Source: Acephala macrosclerotiorum (Eukaryota; Ascomycota; Leotiomycetes; Helotiales; Mollisiaceae). Taken from it: 64,000 bases of DNA. The translations under genes and the position numbers were made by a program. The notes beneath the pieces were generated by a model. That model made no database searches. It was given only the letters and a program-made list of their open reading frames with translations, and was not told the DNA's origin. The stretch covers positions 124,001 to 188,000 of the forward strand of contig MU119268.1 of assembly GCA_014904845.1 (NCBI GenBank), written 5' to 3'. Of the stretch, positions 55,310 through 64,000 are shown one piece after another; within the stretch, counting starts at the first letter, position 1, and the number at the start of each line of letters is the position of its first letter.

Positions 55310-56339
55310 TCAAGGATAGGACTGAGACTCAGGTCTTCCATAGAAGTCATTATTATCTTGATCGAAAATTTTGGAATCTGCGATGCTGACTGTTGGTGAA
55401 TCCCGCCGAACAGCTGCTGCTGTCATTTTTAGGTCTCCTTCTGATTCCGATGATCTCCCTCTTTCACGGATCGAACATAGTAGTTGGGCGACTTCACTTT
55501 CGCGTGGAAAAAGTTGCGACGGGTCTATAGATATTGCATTGACCGGGACGGTTGGCTCAACCTTGTCATCAGGAGAATCCCGGATGGCTTCATCAGTTGA
55601 GATCACGGAAGCAGACACCTTGGTATTGGGAGTAGACGGGGCTGCCTCCAGAGATATAGAGCCGGGCGTCTTATAGTCGTCGGCTGGACCAAGATTGGAT
55701 TGAATAGAACTATCATCAATCAAAAGGTCTGATTTGGGAGTGTGGTATGTAATGTTTGGAGGAGTTTCTGCCTGATATCAGTCAGACATTCCAAGGAACC
55801 ATGCGAATACTTACGGACAATGGAAGATCCGGCTCTCGTGTGATTGGCCACTTTTCGTCTCTTGTGCTGATCAAATATCTCTCTTGGGATTTCCATACCA
55901 CCTCGCAAAAACGCGGTCCATTTCCCTTCGTCCCTTTTTCTCTTCTCCGCCTTCTCGACCTGAAGCTTATTATTTTTTTTTGGCTGAGATATTCTTTTCA
56001 AAATTCCATTCTTTAAGTTTCACCTTCCATTTTCGTTAACTAATCCTCAATGTGAGCAGCCATGCTCGTGCTTGCTGAAGTCAAAAGAGAGGATTGTCTG
56101 CCAACGGACCTTGATTTAAAACCCGAAACTTGCTCCATATAGTGAATTGTTTCCTTTAGAGTCTTACCCTCATGGACGTAGATCCTTTGGATATGATCTT
56201 TGAGCCCTTCCCATTTCAAGTTGTTCTGTTCCAGAGTCGACAGCTTAGAAGCCTGGTTCGGAGCGGCTGAGTGTTGGAATTCTCTGGCTGTCAAGTCCTG
56301 AATTGTAACAGGTAGTGGTTCAGATAATACGTTTTCCAT
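55310..56339 (-). pseudogene. Broken Clr5-domain gene, divergent paralogue of the gene at 57114
   Basis: The start MENVLSEPLP (56339) leads to the Clr5 half-domain LKWEGLKDHIQRIYVHEGKT and YMEQVSGFKSR. A 70-bp intron (56109-56040) is positioned exactly as in the intact copy, but the first codon after it is TAA where the intact gene has CTA. After that stop the frame continues RKWKVKLKEWNFEKNIS, then shifts at an A9 run (55973-55981). It resumes as VEKAEKRKRDEGKWTAF and RGGMEIPREIFDQHKRRK, which parallels KAEKRAREEGKSTEF and LGQFKKRR of the intact gene. A Ser/Thr/Pro-rich linker runs to 55310. The long C-terminal region of the intact protein is missing. Confidence 0.75.
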
Positions 56340-57113
56340 CTTTGATCCAAAAATAACGAGAGGGGTATAGATTACGTAGGGAGGCCAGAAAGTTGTAGTG
56401 TATGAAGAGAAGATGGTTGAGGTTGGCGAGGTGAGAAGATGTGGATTGAACACAGACGCTAAGCGGACCAGTTACATCCTCATCCTCATCCAAAAGTGCA
56501 AATCCCAATCGAACGAGACTACGCGGCTGAGGGTCACGTTCTTTTTGGGCGCCAATTATGAGCCAGGGTTAAGTGCAGATACCGCTGCGCTTCGAGACAC
56601 ATGTAGCTAGCGGATGCATATTGCTGCGCTCACACTCGGTCCTCGTGATGTCTTGATCAGCGACCACATACTTAACCTCCCCATTGCATGTGGCTGACTT
56701 ATCAGATTCAGAAAATCATATACGCAGTAGACCTGCGATGCGAGGCATCCCCGCCCGGGAGGTTCTCCCACAATGAATATAACATACAGGGATGAAGGTC
56801 ACCCATATCCAGCTTTGTGGCTTTTTGCATTTCTCCTGAGCACTTCATTGGCTCCGAATCTCTTGGACATGCCCAGTGGCGCATTGTGAGCCTGGCCAAG
56901 AATTTGCACTTTCTGGGGTGCTTTGACTGGTCCGCTTATGACCAGCTTCCAACATCAAAATTCCAGCCTTGTTGTGCTTCTCTCAAATAAATACAAAGGT
57001 TGCTCTTGAAATTATCAACTTACTCAATCTATATCATTCAAAGCCGCCCTTCTTCCCAATCATTCCGAATCTTAGTTGGTAGCTAGTTCTAGAGGACAAA
57101 TCATCAGCAGACC
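56340..57113. promoter_or_regulatory. Divergent promoter region between the two Clr5 copies
   Basis: 774 bp separate the two start codons, which point away from each other. No specific element identified. Confidence 0.45.
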
Positions 57114-59213
57114 ATGTCGCTACCAAATGCCAATCTAGGCTCACAGCCTCCCGAACAGGATGAAGTGTTCAAAAGTATGACAGCAAGAAATTGCTCGACG
57201 AAGGCTCGCAACGATCTGGAATGGGACTCTTTCAAAACCGAAATTCGGCGTATCTATATCGATGAAGATAGAACACTCATACAGACTATGGAAGAAATTC
57301 AGCGCACATTTCGATTCAAGAAAAGGTGGTTTAACGTCATTAGCTTTTGCTTCATACTATAAATTGCTAACGAGTGATATTTTAGTCTACGAAATTGGAG
57401 ATCGAAGCTCAAAGAATGGGGCTTCGACAAGAACTTAACTCGTGAGACGAGATTCATGTTGGCTAAGGCCGAGAAGAGAGCAAGAGAGGAAGGAAAGTCT
57501 ACCGAATTCGAGCGTGATGGCTTAAAGGTCCCTCCCGAGACGCTTGGCCAATTCAAGAAACGCCGAACTGGCAGTTTGAAAGAAGCACAGCCAATAGAGA
57601 TTGGTAAGTCATCAGGAACGTTAGATAGTGTTTCCATGAACTCACTTGTAGGTACAGCAACCCCGCCAAGCATTACATATGGAACGCCTAGTGCAGACCA
57701 AGGAACTGGAGTTGTGCAAAGCTCCGGTCCATCGGTGTCGCCCTCACCTTTAGACTCTGAGACACTTGTCGATATCGATGAGGAAATGAACAGTTTCATC
57801 TCTACTGGAATAGATATCCCAGTCCAGATTGCTGAGGTTTCAAGCACCACGGGCCTTGATCCAAATCCAAACCTTCATTTGACCTTACCCGAGGGCGGAG
57901 TATCATTGAGGCCACCTGGACCAGACCATCTGCTCCTCGATCCCGAGCCATCACATATTGATCCCTCTTTTGCTGCACTCATTTCATTGGAAGCCCTATA
58001 TATGTCTTTCCACGGCGGCGGCAGTGTTCTGAGTGATCTCGCTTTTGAGACATACATGGACGACGTATTCGAATATCTCCAATTCACGGAATGCAATAAA
58101 AAAGCTACCACCACTCTTTTCCAAAAGGCGTTTACATCATTCTCAACGTACGGAGGATTCGACGGATACACTGGGAGTATCTTCACCGAGGACAAAAAGC
58201 TTCAAATGGTTCTAAGGGGACTTATAAGAGATCCAAACCATTACCGAGACTCCTCGCATTCCCAATTTGTCGCGAATGAGTTTCTCGCGTCATTGGCACG
58301 GCTTGGTGATGGGAATGATGGTTGGAGATACCGACTTGTGTTCGGTGAGGTTCTTTGTGAAAGACAGCTACCGAATTATGCTATCGTACAGCTTCTTGAG
58401 TCAATTCATGAGCACTTGGTCTACTTGAAGTCTCAGCCTGTGAAAGTTGATCCATACAGGTTATTGAGGTATCTCCAGAGCTCTTGCAGGAAGTTAATGG
58501 GTGCTTTACCCCCATTTGTCCGACTAGATATCATCAACACAGAGCGGGATCCAGAGTCATATGACGATATTGACATAAGATGGCCCACGTTCCTGTACCT
58601 GGTGGCTATTCTAGTACACTACAGCTTTCAGAAAGGGCATTCGATATTTGGGGAGAAAATAATGACATTGATCAAAGATGATTTGGAGAAGACACAATTT
58701 TCAATTCGTCGTTCGGATTGGGTTGTGCTGTTTTTGGAACTATTCAGCTACTACCACTACCACGACAACTTGTCCGAGGCTGTGACAATTCTTCTCATGG
58801 CTTACAGGATCACGAAGTCCCTACTCCAATCCACGTTGATAACTAGCAGCTCCCGCAAAGCACACGGTCTGGCGGCTATGGACCATCCCTGGCAACGAGC
58901 GTGGAATAGCGTCGCGCTTTCGGCGGACTTCAGACGAGAGTATCCGGATATTGCTCGATGGATACATGACGTCCGCACAGGCCTAGCAGGTATCGGGAGT
59001 GAAGGTGATCTCACAGGCCCTACTTTCATCGCTATGGATGAGTGCTGCCGGACCTTTTTCATTCGAAAAGATCAGGCAAACAAGCCATCTGCAAGTGATC
59101 TTCAGGACGACAAAAGTTCAGCATTCGGTAGCACCTACACAGAAAGCTTGTCATCTGGATTGACAGGATTGAGCTTGAACTACTCCAGTCTCTTCCCTTC
59201 TTCTGTTAGATAA
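57114..59213 (+). CDS. Clr5-domain protein (679 aa, two exons)
   Basis: Exon 1 (57114-57325) and exon 2 (57386-59213) join in phase across a 60-bp intron inside the Clr5 domain. The domain (about residues 37-95) reads LEWDSFKTEIRRIYIDEDRT, IQTMEEIQRTFRFKK, SLRNWRSKLKEWGFDKNLT. These are Clr5-type features: a Trp near the start, a central helix pair and WGFxKN at the end. A basic stretch (KRAREEG, FKKRRTG) follows, then a 150-residue Ser/Pro/Asp linker and a long helical C-terminal region (about 300-600) with no clear named domain. Clr5 domains occur at the N-termini of fungal regulatory and STAND-like proteins; the fission-yeast founder acts in silencing. DNA binding is plausible but not shown. 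Neighbouring paralogue is broken. Confidence 0.85.
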
Positions 59214-60181
59214 AAACTTTCATCATTTATAGCTGCATAGTTTCAGGGTTAACCAATACAAGAATCTCCATTAATTAGTGATTAGGTGACATATCTCGCC
59301 GTCAATGCTCCTTCACTCCTTGAGAACGACTCGGAAGTTAAAGGAATATATATAACTACGATTTTTATTATATAATTTTTATTTTTATTAATTTAATTAC
59401 ATTGAATAAAAATTTAAAATTATAATTATTATTATTATTATAAATATATATATATATATATATATAATAATGAAATAATTTGAATAAAAGATAAAACGAG
59501 GGTAAATAGCGCTTAAGCAGAGTAGCAACGTTGATTAACCGCATTAAAAGCGATGCAAATTAAGATTCGGCGTAGATCACTACTACAACTGTTAGAGTGG
59601 TCACGTGCACTAGCTTCCACCTAGCTCCTACCTTATTTACAGCTCTCCAGAGCTCTCTACTCTTTAGACAGACGCACCAATACACACAGACTTTCCAGAC
59701 AAGACCTACTACGCTGATACCGTGGTATATCTTGCGGTGAGGATTGTTATAACAACAAAGTTGAGAAAATACCCCTGATGAAAGTTCGGCACCCCGCTTC
59801 CGATCCTACTATCTAGACCAGACAGAGCAGAGCAGAGCAGAGCGACAGAATACCATGTTCAGAATCCGTATCCGGCAACTTACCTGCTATCACGCAAGAC
59901 TGCGATGCCTTGAAGAGTTGTGATGGTTGCAATCTTGGGCTTTCGGGGGCTTGGCTGATAGAGACAACATCTCACCTCCGTGGATCAGAGGCATCCAAAA
60001 TCCCATTTACCCACCACCTGGACATAACTTTGATCTGAAATATGTGCGACCTTCTCCAATGAAGTTTTTCAACCCAGTATAATTCTCATAAGCTCATGTT
60101 GTGTTTGCTGTGACAGGAAGATCTAACTTCCACTAGCTCTCCTTTTCCCAATCCACCCAGCAAACCATCTTGTCAAGCACC
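59214..60181. other. Intergenic region with AT island
   Basis: 59342-59480 is almost pure A/T with (TA)n and (ATT)n runs. The remainder has no supported gene; a CAGAG repeat (about four units) lies at about 59821-59841. Confidence 0.6.
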
Positions 60182-61970
60182 ATGGGAAGCGCAACATCAA
60201 AACCACACCCACCAAACCAATTCCCAGCAGAGCAGGTGGCATGGCATCTTCTCGAGATAGAAGAACATCCTGTCGATGCCACCCAAACCTAACAACCATC
60301 GTCGTCGGCGCCGGCATCGCAGGAATCAACGCCGCCATTCTCCTCCCCATCAAAGTACCTAATCTAGAACTCGCAATCTAGGAACATGAATCCGACATAG
60401 TAAGACTCTTCCTCAATTCCTCCATATCGTTCCCCAAAAAACAGAGTACTGACTTTATTTTAAGGGAGGAGTATGGCACCTATCCACATTCTCCCACTCG
60501 TAAGATTGGTGAACACTGCGCCCAAAGGGCTTAGATTAAGTCGTACTGGCATAACGTAGCGACAAAATATGATGCGTGGAAATATATAAGATGTGAGCAT
60601 GAAGTTTTGTCGGCTGAGTGGGATGAGGAGAAAGGGAAGTGGTGTGTGCGTGTCAAACATGCAGAGACGGCGATTGTTGATGAAGCCAGTCGTGTTATTA
60701 TGGCGACGGAGATATTAGCCATCGATGTTACGGAAATATCCTAGAATGGAGGAGTATGAGGGACATGTTTGTCATAGCTCGACGTGGGATGAGAGGATTT
60801 ATCCGGAGGGGAAGAATATTGCGGTTATTGGGAATGGATTGTCTGGACTACAGATCGTGCCTCAACTTCAGAAAGTTGCGAGAAGAATTGACCATTATGC
60901 GATGAGTCCTACTTGGGTTGGAGAAAGTTTTGGACCGAAGGTGGATGGTAGTGAAAATACTGTTCCTGCGAAGCTGCGTTCGACTTTCAATGATCCCGAG
61001 ACGTACTTGAGGTCCCGAAAGGGATTGGAAAGTCCGTCTTTCAGTGGGTTTGGCGCTATAACGAAAGATGGGGCCAAGTAAAAACAAAACCGGGTCAGGT
61101 TCTATGAAGATATGACAGCAAGACTTGGAGATCGCAAGGATCTTCTAAGTGCCATTGAACTAGATTTCTCGCCGAGTTGTAGGAGACTCACTCCTGGCCC
61201 AGGCTAACTCGAAGCACTCACCGAACCGAACGTTGAGTATATCACAACCTCAATTGAGAGATTCACCGAGACAGGCATCCGAACCATCGATGGCAAAGAA
61301 AGAGGCGCCAATTCAATCATCTGCTGCACTGGATCAGAGAAGTCTTTCGTCTCACCCCTTTCAGTTATCTGTAACGTATCGCCTTTTTGATAGCTTAGAA
61401 ACACGGAGGCAGCATCGGATTCCCCAACACATACCCAGGCATCGCGGCCCTCCACTTCCCCAACCTCTTCTTCATCAATGGTCCCACCGCCGCCGCCGCT
61501 ACAGGGACCCTAACCTTCGCGACAGAGAATCAAATCACGCTCATCGCCCGGATTCTGCGAAAGATCCAAAGGCAGGAAGCCGGACGATTAATCCTACACT
61601 TCAAGCAACAGAGAACTACAGAGAGCATTGTGAAGCGCACTGCCCGAGGGCGGTGATGAGTGAGAATTGTAGTTCGTGGTTTAATGGAGGCGTTAAGGGG
61701 GGAAGGTTGATTGCTAGTTGGCTGGGGAGTGGGTTGCATACTAATATTGTGAGGAGGGAGCCGAAGTGGGAGGATTGGGAGTATAGTTATTGGTTGGGAT
61801 CGGGGAATAGGTTTGAGTATTTTGAGAATGGACGGACTTAGAAGAATGTGGATATTAATAAAGAAGGCTAGGAGAAGGTGGATATTGATTTGACGCCGTA
61901 TTCGAATGTGGGATCTGTGACTAGACAGCTGGGCTTGAGGGGTTATTATGAGACGTTGTACAATATGTGA
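60182..61970 (+). pseudogene. Baeyer-Villiger-type flavin monooxygenase, degraded
   Basis: Class B flavin monooxygenases insert oxygen next to a carbonyl using FAD and NADPH. The start MGSATSKPH is followed by a stop before the FAD motif, which survives out of frame as VVGAGIAGINAAILLP. Later pieces are EHESDI, GGVWHLSTFSHS with stops, then VCHSSTWDERIYPEGKNIAVIGNGLSGLQIVPQL (the NADP motif GNGLSG) in one frame at 60725-61081, followed by a stop. IICCTGSEKSF, YPGIAALHFPNLFFINGPTA and CSSWFNGGVKGG appear in further frames to the stop at 61970. Many TAG/TAA stops and several shifts rule out function. Confidence 0.82.
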
Positions 61971-62178
61971 AGAGGAACCTTCCCAGCAGACATAGAAGGA
62001 AAGGATCAAACTTGAATTAAGGTATCGGTACTTGATCTGGGTATCCCATTCCTTGTACGGAATTAGCTGATCTGAATATCGGCTATTTGAAGTGATAGAT
62101 CGATACAGACGAAGACACGTCAACAATGCAATCCCGCTCCAAACTCCAAGTTAGGAAGCGTTCTACTCAAACTCCTCA

Positions 62179-63432
62179 TCAAGACTCTTTTGCCCACTGT
62201 TTCCCGCTCCACAAGTCTCCAGTAGTCCACAGCCAGTAATCCCGACCCTTGATCAACCAAACCAAGAAGCTAGGTAATGCATAACCCATCGCAGCACCAA
62301 CACCCTTACTCTTCCCAATGGGTACCATCTGCGTCTCCCGAGTATCCTCCTCAAACTTCCGATCTTCACCAACATCATTCTCTTCCTTTCCAGCAGCCAG
62401 AAGCAGGTCGCGCTTGATGTTCGCACCAATGACAGGGATAGCGTTCAATATGAGATGGACCGCAGGGCGAGCATAAGATCCAACATCACCAACAGCATAA
62501 ATTCGTGGTCTAGCCTTGTCTACTCTCAAGGTTGACGCGTTCGTCTCGACACGACCGTCGGCATTCAGAAGAGATTTGTCGATGAAGCTGGTGTTTGGTC
62601 TCGTGCCGAAAGCAGGGATGTAAAGGTCAGCTTCCAGCGTCTGTCCATCGTCGAGAGATACTGTCGCCTTGCTCGCAATCAATGCACTGTCAGTTCCTGC
62701 GCCTCCAGGTGTCACGCTCTTGACGCGAGCATTCTTGATGACGGTAACACCAACTTGAGCGAGGTAGGTCTCAGCTTTCTTCGCAATGGCTACTCGGAGA
62801 GCTGGCAAGATCTTCGAGTCGGAAGTCACGACTGTGATTGCGGCCTTTGGGTTCTTCAGCTTCGAACTGAACCATCCAGCTCGACCATTGAGATACTCGC
62901 CCAGCTCACCAGCCGTCTCGACTCCAGCAGGACCCCCACCAGCAATGACGATGCTCTTGGCAGTGGGCAATGAGGTTCGAAATTCGGCCCAGTTTGCTCG
63001 GAGGAATTCCTCATCTCGGTTGAGACTCAGCAAAGGTGAGGGTGTAGACGAGCCAGTCGCGATGACGAGAGCGTGGAAAACGCAGGTCTCGATGCGGCTC
63101 TTCCCTAAGTCGATGGTTACAATTCGCTTGGCATGGTCGAGCTTTGTTGCGGTTCCATGGATGAAACGGAAGCTGGCCCTCGGATACTGCTCAAACTGCT
63201 TCGGGATACTGACAAAGAGCTTCTTTTGATCGAACAGGTCGTCTGAGATCAAAGCGCGGGGACAAGCGGGTCGACAGATGGCTTCGGATGACGCGCTGAC
63301 GATGATGACTTGATAGGACTCTTTGTCAGGGAGTTGAGGGATGGCATGCTTGAGGAGATAGTGGGCTGTCGAGATACCGCCGTATGAGCCACCGAGGATG
63401 AGTATGTTCTTTTGGGAGGTATTTTGCGCCAT
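62179..63432 (-). CDS. AIF2/AMID-like FAD-dependent NAD(P)H oxidoreductase (417 aa)
   Basis: Pyridine-nucleotide-disulphide-type flavoprotein related to apoptosis-inducing factor 2 (AMID, fungal Aif1), which oxidises NAD(P)H with quinone acceptors at membranes. The FAD motif is ILGGSYGGISTAHYLL at the N-terminus, the NAD(P)H motif IVIAGGGPAGVETAGELGEY lies near residue 165, and the second FAD motif RIYAVGDVGSYARPA near residue 330. The C-terminal helix (LPSFLVWLIKGRDYWLW) fits membrane association. The ATG at 63432 (MAQNTSQKN) is preferred; an in-frame ATG at 63522 adds 30 Arg/Ser-rich residues that could be a mitochondrial presequence. Single exon, usual length. Neighbour is a dead monooxygenase, with no functional link visible. 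Confidence 0.88.
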   Translation of the reverse strand: MAQNTSQKNILILGGSYGGISTAHYLLKHAIPQLPDKESYQVIIVSASSEAICRPACPRALISDDLFDQKKLFVSIPKQFEQYPRASFRFIHGTATKLDHAKRIVTIDLGKSRIETCVFHALVIATGSSTPSPLLSLNRDEEFLRANWAEFRTSLPTAKSIVIAGGGPAGVETAGELGEYLNGRAGWFSSKLKNPKAAITVVTSDSKILPALRVAIAKKAETYLAQVGVTVIKNARVKSVTPGGAGTDSALIASKATVSLDDGQTLEADLYIPAFGTRPNTSFIDKSLLNADGRVETNASTLRVDKARPRIYAVGDVGSYARPAVHLILNAIPVIGANIKRDLLLAAGKEENDVGEDRKFEEDTRETQMVPIGKSKGVGAAMGYALPSFLVWLIKGRDYWLWTTGDLWSGKQWAKES

Positions 63433-63522
63433 CTTGACGTTTGAAATGTGGACGAGGTGTGAGATATCAAACGAACGCACGAGAGACTGAGGACGTGTGC
63501 AGGGACGCGATTGAATTCTCAA

Positions 63523-64000
63523 CGGACACCTTCAAAATAGCGGTGGGGTGTTGATAGATTGTCACCTTGGAGCTGTCTTCGGTGGATTTGTGCGTGTCTT
63601 TATAGACCACGTTGGCGATGAGTTCGGCTGAGACATTGCTGACTAGAACACGAGGCTGGAAGACTTGAAGTTGAACGTCTCGAGTCTTAGCGCCATATCC
63701 GAAGCACGATGACGTGCAGCTTCATTGGCTGGAGACTGAATTGAGCCTCAGGCCTCATCTTCTCCTTGAATTCGGGGTGAAGTTATCGCCGAAGAGCGAA
63801 TTTATGACGCAAACGGAGCTGTTTGATTGGCTACTGGATCCGAGCATGTCAACTTCAGTTGGGGAGGTCACGATTATTATTTGATATGTGATTACCCGGG
63901 CATCTACGGGAAATGGGCTTCCAACTCCTATTGCTTCTAGAGAGATTCTATCACCATCCAAGCCTTCAAGTCTCTGACGTTTTTGCGTTTTCAAAGCAAT
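63523..64000. other. Right edge, upstream of AIF2-like gene, no supported gene
   Basis: Presumed promoter region and unannotated sequence to the window end. Confidence 0.4.

Overview
The window reads as genomic DNA of a filamentous ascomycete (Pezizomycotina; a leotiomycete-like fungus is my guess, not proven). The basis is short introns of about 42-105 bp with GTRNGT donors, CTAAC-like branch points and YAG acceptors, intergenic gaps of 1-4 kb, and fungal families such as a BAHD-type acyltransferase, microsomal P450s, PrpF, Clr5 proteins and a STAND/NLR. Two DNA transposons have ORFs broken only by TAA/TAG stops, the pattern expected from repeat-induced C-to-T mutation (RIP).

Layout. 1-10 kb: a decayed P450-reductase tail, a small membrane protein, an acyltransferase, a nucleoside deaminase, a short unknown gene and a Kelch propeller protein. 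11.7-16.5 kb: the most interesting locus, an alpha/beta-hydrolase gene tail-to-tail with an NLR gene. After splicing, the NLR N-terminus and the hydrolase C-terminus carry matching glycine/asparagine-rich motifs that align without gaps, the hallmark of fungal amyloid-signalling sensor/effector pairs. 17.0-18.4 kb: a dead Tc1/mariner element just upstream of the NLR. 18.5-22.4 kb: OMA1 and PrpF. 22.8 kb: a 128-bp hairpin MITE. 23.1-29.4 kb: a CYP52-like pseudogene, an intact P450 and a flavin monooxygenase pseudogene, perhaps a decayed metabolic cluster.

30-48.6 kb: an orphan 916-residue protein, a WW/glycine-zipper protein, a mitochondrial TPR protein, a Dap1-like haem protein, a 74-residue Cys-rich protein and two paralogous C2H2 zinc-finger proteins. 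48.6-55 kb is repeat-rich: a degenerate tandem array with a period near 188 bp, possible gene remains, and a piggyBac-type element with perfect 109-bp terminal repeats nested in another inverted-repeat element. 55-59.2 kb: a divergent pair of Clr5 genes, one intact and one broken. 60-63.5 kb: a Baeyer-Villiger monooxygenase pseudogene and an intact AIF2-like oxidoreductase.

Most intact genes look like independent housekeeping or accessory genes. Only the hydrolase/NLR pair shows sequence evidence of working together: ligand sensing by the NLR would nucleate an amyloid fold that templates the hydrolase. Gene models were spliced by eye; every stated exon join was checked for reading phase, but no search or structure prediction was run.
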